Source of the DNA: Gemmatimonadota bacterium
GTDB taxonomy: Bacteria > Gemmatimonadota > Gemmatimonadetes > Gemmatimonadales > GWC2-71-9
Direction: 5' to 3'
Length of the DNA: 64,000 nucleotides
Assembly (NCBI GenBank): GCA_003222115.1
Contig: QHUL01000048.1
Span: 1 to 64,000, forward strand
Shown here: positions 24,208 to 32,224 of the stretch, one piece after another
Numbering within the stretch: position 1 is the first letter of the stretch
Layout: every line of letters starts with the position of its first letter
The notes under the pieces: model-generated
Told to the model about the DNA's origin: nothing
The model's database searches: none
Seen by the model: only the letters and a program-made list of their open reading frames with translations
Program-made: the position numbers and the translations under genes

Positions 24208-26178
24208 TCACTGTCCGACCGTGCGGCTGTCCGACTGTCGCAGCAGGTATTTTTTCACGAACAGGATCGTCGCGTAGAACTGGAAGTCCACGTTCGCCTT
24301 CTTCTGGAAGCCGTGGCCCTCGTCCCTGGCCATGAGGTACCACACGGGGACGTTGCGCCGCTCGAGGGCCGCCACCATTTGTTCCGCCTCGCTGCGCGGC
24401 ACGCGCGGGTCGTTCATGCCCTGGACGACGAACAGCGGCTTGGTCACGCGATCGGCGTTGTTGAGGGGCGCGCTCCGCTCCATCCAGGCGCGCGTCGTCG
24501 AGTCGCGCTCGTCACCGTACTCGACGCGCCGCAGATCCTGGCGGTAGCCCGAGGTGTTCTGCAGGAACGTGGCGAGGTTCGAGATCCCGACGACGTCGAC
24601 CGAGCAGCAGATGCGCTCGTCGTACCGCGTCGCCGTCACGAGCGTCATGTGCCCGCCGTAGCTCCCGCCCGTCACGAGCACCCGCTCGGCGTCGAGATCG
24701 GGGCGGGTCCGGATCCAGTCGAGCAGGGCGCCGATGTCCTTGTAGGCGTCCTCGCGCCGCACGCCGTTGTCGAGCGTGACGAAGGTCTTTCCGTACCCCG
24801 CGGATCCCCGGATGTTGGGATACACGATCGCGATGCCCAGCTCGTTCACGTAGTAGTTGTTGCGGCCGATGAACCCGGGACGCGACTGCCCCTCCGGCCC
24901 GCCGTGGATGTTGACGATCACCGGCCGGCGTCCGGCGAACCGCGCCGGCGGCTTGTAGAGAAACCCGGAGATGGCGCGGCCGTCGAAGCTCGCCCAGTGG
25001 ACCAGCTCGGGCTCGCTGAAGCTCGCCGTGCGCACCCCGCCCGTCTCGCTCTCCGTCCAGCGCGTGAGCGTCCCCTTCGCTAGGTCGAGCGAATAGGCGT
25101 CGCCGTTCGAGCGGGCGCTGGAGAAGGTGAACCCTAGGTCGTGAGTCTTGCCGCGCCACCGCAGGCTGCTGATCAGCCCCACCGGCAGCTTCGGCAGTTC
25201 GACTTCGGCGTCCGTAGCCGTGCGCATCACGCGCAGCACCCCGACGCCGTCCTCGTTCACGACGAAGGCCACGAGCTTGCCGTCGGCCGAGAGCTCGAAC
25301 TCCTCGACGTCCCAGGGGATGTGGCTCGTGAGGTACCGGGTGCGCTTGGTCGCGAGATCGAGATACGCGAGGCGTTTGAACGCCGAGCCCTCGTCGGTGC
25401 TGAGATAGATTCCCTTGCCATCGCGGCTGAACTTCGTATCCGCGTACGCAACCCTCTCGCCCCCCGCCGGCGGCGCGAGGAGCGTCTTCTCGCCGGTCGT
25501 CACGTCCACGAGCCACACGTAGCTCTCGTTCACGGACACGCCTTGGCCGAGGAGGATCGTCCGGTCGTCGGACGACCAGTCGACCGGTGCGTGGCCGCCG
25601 CCCTCGAGCTGGGCCACCATGCGGTCGCTGCGCGGCTCTGCCGGGTTGATCACCCAGAGATCGAGGTCCCGCCCATCGCGGCGCGTAGACATGTAGGCGT
25701 AGCGGTCGCCCGCGTGCGACCAGGCGCCACCCACGTTGCGCGACTTGCCGTCGGTGAGGAGGGTGACCTCGCCTGTCGCCACGTCGTAGCGGTATTTCTG
25801 GAAGAACTCGGCACCGCCCACGTCTTTGGAGAACACGATGTACTCGCCGCGCGTCGGCTGATATGACGCGCCCGAGACCGGGTCGGGGAAGAAGGTGAGC
25901 TGCGTGCGGGCGCCGCCCGGAAACCTGACGACGTGCAGCTGCTGCGCGTCCCCGAACCGCGTGCCGATCAGCATTTCCCGCCTGGTGGGGTGCCAGTCCC
26001 AGAACGCGGCCGTGCGGAGCTGGCTGTAGCGCCGTGCCTCCTCAGCAATCGCACCCGGAATCGGCGGGATCCCCTTGGTCACGAGGTTATCCCCCGGGGC
26101 GACGTCCGCTGCCTGGGGGCGGGCGGGTGCGGGCGCGATCGCCATCAGGGCGAGCAAGGCGTAGAAGGGTCGACGCAT
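24208..26178 (-). CDS. S9 family prolyl oligopeptidase (exported)
   Basis: A signal peptide (MRRPFYALLALMAIAPAPARPQA) is followed by a seven-bladed beta-propeller-like region (to about residue 380) and an alpha/beta-hydrolase domain. The nucleophile is in VTGGSYGGHMTLV, the Asp in QGMNDPRVP and the His in DEGHGFQKK. These enzymes cleave oligopeptides, often after proline or as acylaminoacyl or dipeptidyl peptidases, here probably in the periplasm. GGAGG lies upstream and fits ATG 26178 better than the adjacent ATG 26181. The last residues (RQSDSRTVGQ) come from a small repeat of GTCCGAC units. Confidence 0.92.
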   Translation of the reverse strand: MRRPFYALLALMAIAPAPARPQAADVAPGDNLVTKGIPPIPGAIAEEARRYSQLRTAAFWDWHPTRREMLIGTRFGDAQQLHVVRFPGGARTQLTFFPDPVSGASYQPTRGEYIVFSKDVGGAEFFQKYRYDVATGEVTLLTDGKSRNVGGAWSHAGDRYAYMSTRRDGRDLDLWVINPAEPRSDRMVAQLEGGGHAPVDWSSDDRTILLGQGVSVNESYVWLVDVTTGEKTLLAPPAGGERVAYADTKFSRDGKGIYLSTDEGSAFKRLAYLDLATKRTRYLTSHIPWDVEEFELSADGKLVAFVVNEDGVGVLRVMRTATDAEVELPKLPVGLISSLRWRGKTHDLGFTFSSARSNGDAYSLDLAKGTLTRWTESETGGVRTASFSEPELVHWASFDGRAISGFLYKPPARFAGRRPVIVNIHGGPEGQSRPGFIGRNNYYVNELGIAIVYPNIRGSAGYGKTFVTLDNGVRREDAYKDIGALLDWIRTRPDLDAERVLVTGGSYGGHMTLVTATRYDERICCSVDVVGISNLATFLQNTSGYRQDLRRVEYGDERDSTTRAWMERSAPLNNADRVTKPLFVVQGMNDPRVPRSEAEQMVAALERRNVPVWYLMARDEGHGFQKKANVDFQFYATILFVKKYLLRQSDSRTVGQ

Positions 26179-26233
26179 CATTTCCTCCGGGTGAGACGGG
26201 CAATATGTCGCGGAATTCGTGGGGGCGCAGCGT

Positions 26234-26296
26234 CCCCGGGGTTTGAGCCCGGGGTTACGACGGTCCGCCTACCCGCCTAACCGCCTAACCGCCTAC
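26234..26296. repeat. CCCCGGG hairpin plus octad run (unit CCGCCTAA) upstream of the HAD gene
   Basis: A 7-base stem (26234-26240 with 26248-26254) is followed by four 8-base units CCGCCTAC/CCGCCTAA at 26265-26296. The octads are the complement of those found inside tgt and thiE. Only one arm is present here. The element lies in the 124-base divergent gap between the S9 peptidase and HAD genes. Confidence 0.75.
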
Positions 26297-26305
26297 TTTT
26301 CTCCC

Positions 26306-27007
26306 ATGAAGCTCGTCCTCTTCGACATCGACGGCACGCTGCTCTGGACCGACGGCGCGGGCCGGCGGGCGATCCGCCAGGCGCTCGTGGACGAGGTGGG
26401 AACGGCGGGGCCGATCAAAGGCTACCGCTTCGACGGCAAGACCGACCCGCAGATCGTGCGCGAGCTGCTGGCGCTGGCATCCCACCCCGCGGCGCGGGAC
26501 GAAGCCCGGGTACAGGCGGTGTGCGGCCGCTACGTCGGTCTGCTCGCGGCCGAGCTGGCCCGGCCCACGCAGCGGACCACGCTGATGCCGGGGATTGCCG
26601 AACTGCTCGCCGCGCTCGGGGACGCAGAGACCGCGGGGCGCGCGCTCGTCGGCCTACTCACGGGGAATCTCGAGCGGGGCGCGGCGTTGAAGCTGCGGTC
26701 GGCCGGGCTCGAGCCGGGACGTTTCCGGGTCGGCGCCTACGGGTCGGACTCCCACCGGCGCCCGGATCTGCCGGCCGTCGCGGCGCGGCGCGCCGCCGCG
26801 CTCGCGGGCCGGGCGTTCGCGGGCGAAGACATCGTGATCGTCGGCGACACGCCGGACGACGTCGCCTGCGGGCGGCCGATCGGGGCGCGGGCGGTCGCCG
26901 TCGCGACGGGGTTCTACGACGTCGCGGCGCTGCGGGCCGCCGGCGCGACGCACGTCTTCGCGACCCTCGCCGACACGGCGGCGGTGCTGGACGCGATCTT
27001 CGCTTGA
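26306..27007 (+). CDS. HAD-superfamily hydrolase (phosphoglycolate phosphatase-like)
   Basis: A 233-residue phosphatase-type protein. Motif I is LVLFDIDGTLLWTDGAG, motif II is in VGLLTGNLERG, and motifs III/IV are the PDLPAVAARR lysine-equivalent region and VIVGDTPDDVACG. The alpha-helical cap between residues 15 and 85 is of C1 type, as in phosphoglycolate phosphatases. That would fit with the glycolate oxidase genes elsewhere in the window, but substrate range in this family is broad. Its stop shares TTGA with the start of the CYTH gene. Confidence 0.87.
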   Translation: MKLVLFDIDGTLLWTDGAGRRAIRQALVDEVGTAGPIKGYRFDGKTDPQIVRELLALASHPAARDEARVQAVCGRYVGLLAAELARPTQRTTLMPGIAELLAALGDAETAGRALVGLLTGNLERGAALKLRSAGLEPGRFRVGAYGSDSHRRPDLPAVAARRAAALAGRAFAGEDIVIVGDTPDDVACGRPIGARAVAVATGFYDVAALRAAGATHVFATLADTAAVLDAIFA

Positions 27008-27582
27008 CCCGGTCCGCGTCCGCCGACGAGCTGGAGGTCAAAGCCCGTGTGGAGGACCCCGAGGCGCTGCGGCAAGCCCTGGGACGGGCCGGCGCCGTCG
27101 CCGCATTCCGTGGCGCCATGGTCGACCGGCGGTTCGACCGGAAAGGCAGGCTGCAGCGCCGCGACGAGGTGCTGCGGCTGCGGATCTACCGCCCTGCGGA
27201 CGGCTCCCCCCCCTACGGCGTGCTCGGCTTCAAGGGGCCACACTCGAAGCGCGGGAAGTACCGCCATCGGGAGGAGTCCGAGGCCCGCACCGCGGACCCC
27301 GACGCGGCGCTCACCATCCTCGAGCGCCTGGGGTTCGAGGTGACGCTCCGCATCGACCGCACGGTCGAGATCTACCGGCTGGGCGACGCGGTGCTGCGGC
27401 TCGAGTGGTATCCCCGGATGGACGTGCTGCTCGAAGTGGAGGGCGAGCCGGCCGCGATCGAGCGGGCGATCACCGCCACGGGGCTCGCGCGCGAGCGTTT
27501 CCTTCCCGAGTCGCTGGCCCACTTCGTCGAGGCCTACGAGGCCCGGACCGGGCGTCGGGCCCGGCTCACCGTGCCGTCGTGA
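27004..27582 (+). CDS. CYTH-domain protein (class IV adenylate cyclase / triphosphatase-like)
   Basis: A 192-residue CYTH domain with the N-terminal ExExK signature (ELEVKARV), DRRFDRKGRL, DEVLRLRIYR, a GFKGPHSKRGKYRHREE basic strand and LEWYPRMDVLLEVEG. These tunnel-fold enzymes act on triphosphates: adenylate cyclase CyaB, thiamine triphosphatase or inorganic triphosphatase. Which one cannot be told. The TTG start at 27004 overlaps the HAD stop by four bases; the longer upstream opening is a shadow of the HAD gene. The stop shares GTGA with the next gene. Confidence 0.87.
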   Translation: MTRSASADELEVKARVEDPEALRQALGRAGAVAAFRGAMVDRRFDRKGRLQRRDEVLRLRIYRPADGSPPYGVLGFKGPHSKRGKYRHREESEARTADPDAALTILERLGFEVTLRIDRTVEIYRLGDAVLRLEWYPRMDVLLEVEGEPAAIERAITATGLARERFLPESLAHFVEAYEARTGRRARLTVPS

Positions 27583-28313
27583 GCCCCTCCCTCAGGATCC
27601 CGATGCCGCTCCGCGTGCCGGAGCTCGCCCCCTCGCTCGGCCGGGTGCTCGTGCCGCGCCGCCTTGTGGACCCATGGGTGCCCCTCGACGACATCCGGGA
27701 GGAGCTGGCGACCCGCGTCATCGAGTTGGGCGGCGAGGCGCGCGCGGCGGCGGTGCGGGAGGAGCGCGAGCGCGTGCTCGAGGCGGTGAGCCGACGCGCG
27801 TGGCTCGGCGCGTGGGAGCGGGCCGTGCGCCGCGCGGCGGAGCGGGTGGCGCGGGCGCTGGACGGCGAGATCGAGCGGGCCGGACAGCAGGTCCGGATGG
27901 CCCGCCGGCGCTGGCGGCGCCGACTGCTGTCGGGGCCGGAGAAGCGGGCGATCGCGGCCCGCCTAGCGACCGGCGGAGAGCCGTTCGTCGCCGCGCTCGA
28001 CGTGCTCGAGCAGACGGCGGCCCGCGCCCGCGAGGCGAGCGTGCTCGACAAGGAGGTCCACGCGGAGTGGCAGGAGGCCCTACGCACGGCGGCCCGGCGG
28101 CTCGAAGTCGCCTGGCTGGCGCTCGAGGCCGTGGTGGCGGACGAGCGGCGGCGCTGGGCGCCGGAAATCGACGCCGTCGCGGCTTGGCGGCCGTCGCTAT
28201 GGCCGCTGTTCGCCGCATGGGTCCCTCTCACCCTGCTCCTCGTCTGGCTCGGCCTCGTCCTCGGTGGCTACCTCGCCGCGCCCGCCTGGCTGGCCCGGCG
28301 CCTGGGCTTCTAG
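27579..28313 (+). CDS. Hypothetical protein with C-terminal membrane anchor
   Basis: No family recognised. The 244-residue product is rich in Arg, Ala and Glu and strongly helical from residue 40 to 210 (EARAAAVREERERVLEAV, RWRRRLLSGPEKRAIAARL). It ends with one hydrophobic segment (PLFAAWVPLTLLLVWLGLVLGG) and a short tail, so it is likely a tail-anchored inner-membrane protein with a cytoplasmic coiled coil. The GTG start overlaps the CYTH stop (GTGA); an ATG at 27603 is an alternative. Coupling to CYTH upstream and acpS shortly downstream supports a real gene. Confidence 0.7.
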   Translation: MSPSLRIPMPLRVPELAPSLGRVLVPRRLVDPWVPLDDIREELATRVIELGGEARAAAVREERERVLEAVSRRAWLGAWERAVRRAAERVARALDGEIERAGQQVRMARRRWRRRLLSGPEKRAIAARLATGGEPFVAALDVLEQTAARAREASVLDKEVHAEWQEALRTAARRLEVAWLALEAVVADERRRWAPEIDAVAAWRPSLWPLFAAWVPLTLLLVWLGLVLGGYLAAPAWLARRLGF

Positions 28314-28347
28314 TGCCAGCGGCATTGGTCGTGACGAGACCTCGGCC

Positions 28348-28734
28348 GTGAGCGCCGTGGGCGTGGGTGTGGACCTGGTGGAGGTGTCCCGGGTGGGCGC
28401 GATCATCGCGGACAAGGGCGCGCGGGTGTTCGAGCGACTGCTCACGCCCGCCGAGCGGGCCTACTGCGAGAGTCGGCCCGATCCGGCGACGCACGTGGCC
28501 GTGCGGCTCGCGGCGAAGGAGGCCGCGTACAAGGCGTTGCAGGGGAGCGCGGGCGCGCGCGGCATCGGGTGGCGCGACATCGAGGTGATCCGGGCGCCGG
28601 ACGGCCGCCCCGAGGTGGCCCTGTCGGGGCTCGCCCAGGCGCGTGCGCACGAGCTCGGTGTGAGACGCGTGCTGTTGTCGCTGTCGCACACCCACCTCGC
28701 CGCCGTCGCCGTGGTGGTACTCGAGACGGACTGA
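28348..28734 (+). CDS. acpS: Holo-[acyl-carrier-protein] synthase AcpS
   Basis: Transfers the phosphopantetheine arm of CoA to acyl carrier protein. The Mg-binding start GVGVDLVEVSRVG, the FERLLTPAERAYCE segment, the second conserved helix AVRLAAKEAAYKALQG and the SLSHTHLAAVAVVVLE end are all present. It is 128 residues, typical for AcpS. The start is GTG 28348 or GTG 28357; no clear ribosome site is seen for either. The frame is open further upstream into the preceding gene, but the homologous part begins here. Confidence 0.92.
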   Translation: MSAVGVGVDLVEVSRVGAIIADKGARVFERLLTPAERAYCESRPDPATHVAVRLAAKEAAYKALQGSAGARGIGWRDIEVIRAPDGRPEVALSGLAQARAHELGVRRVLLSLSHTHLAAVAVVVLETD

Positions 28735-28743
28735 CGCGGCAGC

Positions 28744-28802
28744 TTGCATTCCCGACTAAATCACTCTAGTATTTGAAACCTGGTTTCCGAGAATCATTCT
28801 CA
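28744..28802 (+). promoter_or_regulatory. Sigma-70-type promoter with Fur-box-like palindrome
   Basis: TTGCAT (28744-28749) and TAGTAT (28767-28772) are separated by 17 bases, so transcription should begin near 28779. The palindrome CGAGAATCATTCTCA at 28788-28802 agrees with the Fur 7-1-7 consensus TGATAATCATTATCA at 12 of 15 positions. A repressor bound just downstream of the start would block the iron permease gene that follows. The region is visibly AT-richer than its surroundings. Confidence 0.7.
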
Positions 28803-30883
28803 TCCCTCGTAAGCTCTTACTGGGCGCGTTGTTGGGCCTCTGCGTCGCGACCGCGCTCGCGGCGCAAGGGACGGACTCGCTCGCCGTGGCGCGACGCATC
28901 GTGGCAGCCGCGTCGCTCGCCGCGAAGGAGTACGCCGCGGGGGTGGCGGCGCAGGGGCGCCGGGTGACGGTCCCGGCCGAAGTCGAGGAGGCGAAGCAGT
29001 TCCTCGACGCGGCGCAGCTCGACGCCGCGGCACTGCCCGTCGCGGTGCGCGAGCTCGCGGCCTCTGAGCTCAGGGTGCTGCGCGGCATGGTCGAGCGGGT
29101 GGCGCCGCCCGACACCGTCGCCCGCCGGGCGGCGGCGCTCGTGCAGCGCATCGCCGCGGCGGCCGGGGGCGCGCTCGACCCTTTCCCGCTGCGGCCGCCT
29201 TCCCTGGTGCGTGGGGCGGCCGTGTACCGGGAGCAGTGCGTCCAGTGTCATGGCGAGCATGGCCGGGGAGACGGCCCCAAGGCGAAGCAGGTCGAGGGTC
29301 CGCCGCCGGCGGACCTGACGGACCGTCGGAGGCTCGCCGGGGTGTCGCCTGTGGACGCGTATCGCAAGATCACGATCGGCGTGGCGGGCACCGCGATGGC
29401 CCAGTTCGAGGAGACGCTGTCTCCCGAGGACCGCTGGGCCGTGACGACCTACGTGGCGACGCTGCGCGCCGGCGAGGGGGACGTGCGGGAGGGTGAGGGG
29501 CTGTATGCCGCGCAGTGCGCGTCCTGCCACGGCGCGGCGGGCGGCGGCGACGGGCCGCTCGCGGCGACGTTGTCGGTGCGTCCCCCGGCGCTGCGCGACC
29601 TGGCGGTGCAGGGTCGCTTCTCGGACGACGAGCTGGTGGAGCTGGTGTTGCACGGGCGCCCCGGGACGCCGATGCCGGGCTTTGCGCGCGTGCTCGACAC
29701 CGAGGCGGCGCGCAAGCTCGTCGCCTTCGTGCGCGTGCTTCCCACGGCCGAGCGGCAGCGGTTCCAACCGTCTCCCGCGGCGGCGGTCTTCTCGACGGTG
29801 CGCCGCCAGCTCGACTCCGCGGTCGCCTTGCGCTCCGACAAGATCGCGTTCGACGCCTATCTGACGTTCGAGCAGGTGGAGACCGACGTGCGCGCCCGCA
29901 ACGCCGCGCTCGCCGGGGAGCTGGAGGACGCCTTTGCGGCGCTGCGGGCGCGGGCGCCGGCGGGCGACGCCCGCGAGCTGGACGCCATCCACGCCCGGCT
30001 GCTATCGGCGCTGGAGCGGGCCGAGCGGCTCGTCGCCGACAAGAGCTCGGGCGCCAATCTGGTGATGCAATCCTTCGTGCTGCTGCTGCGGGAGGGGTTC
30101 GAGGCGATCCTCGTCGTGGCGGCGCTGATGGCGTTCCTCGCGAAGGCGGGCGCCACGGAGCGTCGGCGCGACGTGGCGAAGGGGGCGCTCGCGGCCGTCG
30201 CGGCGAGCGTCCTCACCGCTGTGCTCGTCGAGCTGCTGTTCCAGTTCACCCCCGTGCAGCGCGAGGCCCTCGAGGGCGTGACGATGCTCCTCGCCGCCGC
30301 GGTGCTGTTCTACGTGAGCTACTGGCTGCTCTCCAAGATCGAGGCGGCGAAGTGGACCGCCTACGTCAAGGGCCGCATGGAGGAGGCGCTGCGGACCGGC
30401 TCGGGCTTCGCCCTCGCCTCGGTGGCCTTCCTCGCCGTGTACCGCGAGGGCTTCGAGACGATCCTGTTCTACCAGGCGCTGTTCACCTCGACGGGGGCGA
30501 GCGGCGGGACGTCCGCGGTGCTCGTCGGCATGCTCGCCGGCGCGGTGGCGCTCGTCGCCGTGTACGTGGCGATCACCCGCTTCGGGATGAAGGTGCCGCT
30601 CAAGCCCTTCTTCGGGGTCACGAGCGCGATGCTCTACTACATGGCCTTCGTGTTCGCGGGGAAGGGGGTCGCCGGCATGCAGGAGGCGGGCGTCGTGACG
30701 ACGACCGTGGTCGAGTGGGCGCCGCGCCTGCCCGTGTTCGGGATCTATCCCACCGTGCAGTCGCTCGCGCTGCAGGGCGTACTGGTGCTGCTCCTCGTCG
30801 TCGCCATGGTCTGGCTGCAGCGCAATCGGGTTAGAACGCTCCCCAGTCCTGCTTCCCGGGCAGGTAGTAGCTCGGGCAGATGA
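28802..30883 (+). CDS. Cytochrome c / FTR1-family iron permease fusion
   Basis: An exported N-terminal half with two c-type haem sites (CVQCH and CASCH, about residues 146 and 239) is joined to an FTR1 permease of seven or so membrane helices. The permease carries the iron-binding REGFE motif twice (LLLREGFEAILVV, VYREGFETILFY). FTR1 imports Fe(III) released by an oxidation step, and the haem domains may do or drain that oxidation. The signal peptide reads PRKLLLGALLGLCVATALAAQ, but no ATG, GTG or TTG precedes it in frame; ATC 28802 or ATT 28796 would be rare starts, and TTG 28829 would cut the signal short. The last 17 residues overlap the convergent gene. Confidence 0.88.
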   Translation: MPRKLLLGALLGLCVATALAAQGTDSLAVARRIVAAASLAAKEYAAGVAAQGRRVTVPAEVEEAKQFLDAAQLDAAALPVAVRELAASELRVLRGMVERVAPPDTVARRAAALVQRIAAAAGGALDPFPLRPPSLVRGAAVYREQCVQCHGEHGRGDGPKAKQVEGPPPADLTDRRRLAGVSPVDAYRKITIGVAGTAMAQFEETLSPEDRWAVTTYVATLRAGEGDVREGEGLYAAQCASCHGAAGGGDGPLAATLSVRPPALRDLAVQGRFSDDELVELVLHGRPGTPMPGFARVLDTEAARKLVAFVRVLPTAERQRFQPSPAAAVFSTVRRQLDSAVALRSDKIAFDAYLTFEQVETDVRARNAALAGELEDAFAALRARAPAGDARELDAIHARLLSALERAERLVADKSSGANLVMQSFVLLLREGFEAILVVAALMAFLAKAGATERRRDVAKGALAAVAASVLTAVLVELLFQFTPVQREALEGVTMLLAAAVLFYVSYWLLSKIEAAKWTAYVKGRMEEALRTGSGFALASVAFLAVYREGFETILFYQALFTSTGASGGTSAVLVGMLAGAVALVAVYVAITRFGMKVPLKPFFGVTSAMLYYMAFVFAGKGVAGMQEAGVVTTTVVEWAPRLPVFGIYPTVQSLALQGVLVLLLVVAMVWLQRNRVRTLPSPASRAGSSSGR

Positions 30884-31358
30884 ACTTGAAGATGCGGGCG
30901 ACCTTGCGGGCGCTCTCGTACTTCGCCTTGTCCTGCTTCAGCATCCCGGCGAGCTGGGTGTCGAACATCTCGCGGTAGTACTCGCGCGCCGCCTTGTGCC
31001 GGTCGGCGTCGGTCTTGTACTCGCCGCGAATCTCAGCCAGCTCGCCCGGATCGAGGAACACGCCTTCGCATTTGGGGCACTCGTCCACGGTCGCCTCGCG
31101 CTGCACGCTCCAGAAGTGGCGCATCATCACGATGTCCGCGTCGCGGGGACACTTGCGCCGCTGGCTCTGGTCGACCTTCGCCTTGGGGTTCTGCGCGATG
31201 TTGAGCAGGCTCTCCCCCGCGGACTGGGCGGGCTGCTCCACCTTGCGGAGCTCGAAGTGGTCGAACCACAGGCCGCCACAGCCGCCCTTGCAGGCATCCA
31301 CGGTGATGTCGCCCGTCTTCACGTCGGTCATGGTGTTGCCGCAGGCAGGACACTGCAT
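30831..31358 (-). CDS. zf-TFIIB-type zinc-ribbon protein
   Basis: A 175-residue cytoplasmic protein with two zf-TFIIB-like units. The first is MQCPACGNTM...CKGGCGGLWFDHFEL at residues 1-37, and the second is KCPRDAD...CPKCEGVFLDPGELAE near residues 69-107. The C-terminal part is charged and helical, ending in FICPSYYLPGKQDWGAF. Members bind zinc; no biochemical role is established. It lies downstream of lgt at the end of the long minus-strand gene series. It overlaps the 3' end of the FTR1 gene by 53 bases in opposite orientation. Confidence 0.85.
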   Translation of the reverse strand: MQCPACGNTMTDVKTGDITVDACKGGCGGLWFDHFELRKVEQPAQSAGESLLNIAQNPKAKVDQSQRRKCPRDADIVMMRHFWSVQREATVDECPKCEGVFLDPGELAEIRGEYKTDADRHKAAREYYREMFDTQLAGMLKQDKAKYESARKVARIFKFICPSYYLPGKQDWGAF

Positions 31359-31384
31359 GGCGTCACTCCTTCAGTTGGACGGCA

Positions 31385-32224
31385 CTAGGCCGGGGCTCGC
31401 GGCCGCAGGTAGGCGGGGACGGCCGCCCCGGCGGCGTCTGGAGCGTCGAGCCGTCTCAGGATCACGATCCCGACGAGGACGAGCAGCGCGCTCGTCGCCT
31501 GCGCCAGCGTCAAGGGACCGAGCAGGCGGTCGTCCTTGGCGCGCACGAACTCGATGAGGAAGCGCTCCAGCCCGGCGAGGACGAGATAGACGCCGAAGCG
31601 CCAGCCGATCGCGTGGTGGTGCCCGCGCAGTCGCCACAAGAGCCAGAACGCGGCGAGCATCAGCGCCGTCTCGTAGATCTGCGTGGGGTGCACGGCCACG
31701 AGCTGCCCCGGGTCGGTTCCCGGCGGGAACTGCACGTGCATGCTCGTCAGCTCGGCGACGGTCGAGTGCGGCAGGCCCTCGGGGAACTTCATCGCCCAGG
31801 GGAGCGAGCTCGGGATGCCGTAGTCGTCGTTCACGAGGAAGCACCCCACCCGGCCGAGCGCGTATCCCACGGCGAGGGGAGCGGCGGTGAGCTCCATTGT
31901 CCAGCGGGGCGGCACGCGGCGGCGCCGCCCGTTCAGGAGCACCGCCGCCACCCCGCCCAGGAAGCCGCCGTACCACACGAACCCGCCGCGGCGGAACAGC
32001 GCGTCCCACTCGCCCGTGAGCAGCACGTACCAGAGCTTCGCGCCGACGAGCCCGCCCAGCACCGCGGCGAGGATGATGTCGGCGGCGTACTCCTCGTCGA
32101 GCCCGCGCTGCCGCAGGTCGAGCTGGATGGTCCAGCCCGCCATCAGGAACGCCACCATCATCATGATCCCGTACCCCGTGAGGTTGAAGGGGCCGAGGTG
32201 CAGCACCAGGGGATAGATGGTCAT
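31385..32224 (-). CDS. lgt: Prolipoprotein diacylglyceryl transferase Lgt
   Basis: A polytopic inner-membrane enzyme that moves a diacylglyceryl group from phosphatidylglycerol to the lipobox cysteine of prolipoproteins. Seen are the family start (YPLVLHLGPFNLTGYGIMM), the signature GRVGCFLVNDDYG (family GRxGNFxNxExxG) and HPTQIYETALM, plus seven hydrophobic segments. I set the start at ATG 32224, which shares ATGA with the tsaD stop; the longer opening reads through the heptad repeat. It is 279 residues, a normal length. Confidence 0.93.
   Translation of the reverse strand: MTIYPLVLHLGPFNLTGYGIMMMVAFLMAGWTIQLDLRQRGLDEEYAADIILAAVLGGLVGAKLWYVLLTGEWDALFRRGGFVWYGGFLGGVAAVLLNGRRRRVPPRWTMELTAAPLAVGYALGRVGCFLVNDDYGIPSSLPWAMKFPEGLPHSTVAELTSMHVQFPPGTDPGQLVAVHPTQIYETALMLAAFWLLWRLRGHHHAIGWRFGVYLVLAGLERFLIEFVRAKDDRLLGPLTLAQATSALLVLVGIVILRRLDAPDAAGAAVPAYLRPRAPA

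Noticed and set aside
26234-26254. CCCCGGG hairpin before the HAD gene as a terminator
   Set aside because: It lies between two divergent gene starts and has no T-run, so termination is not a sensible role.
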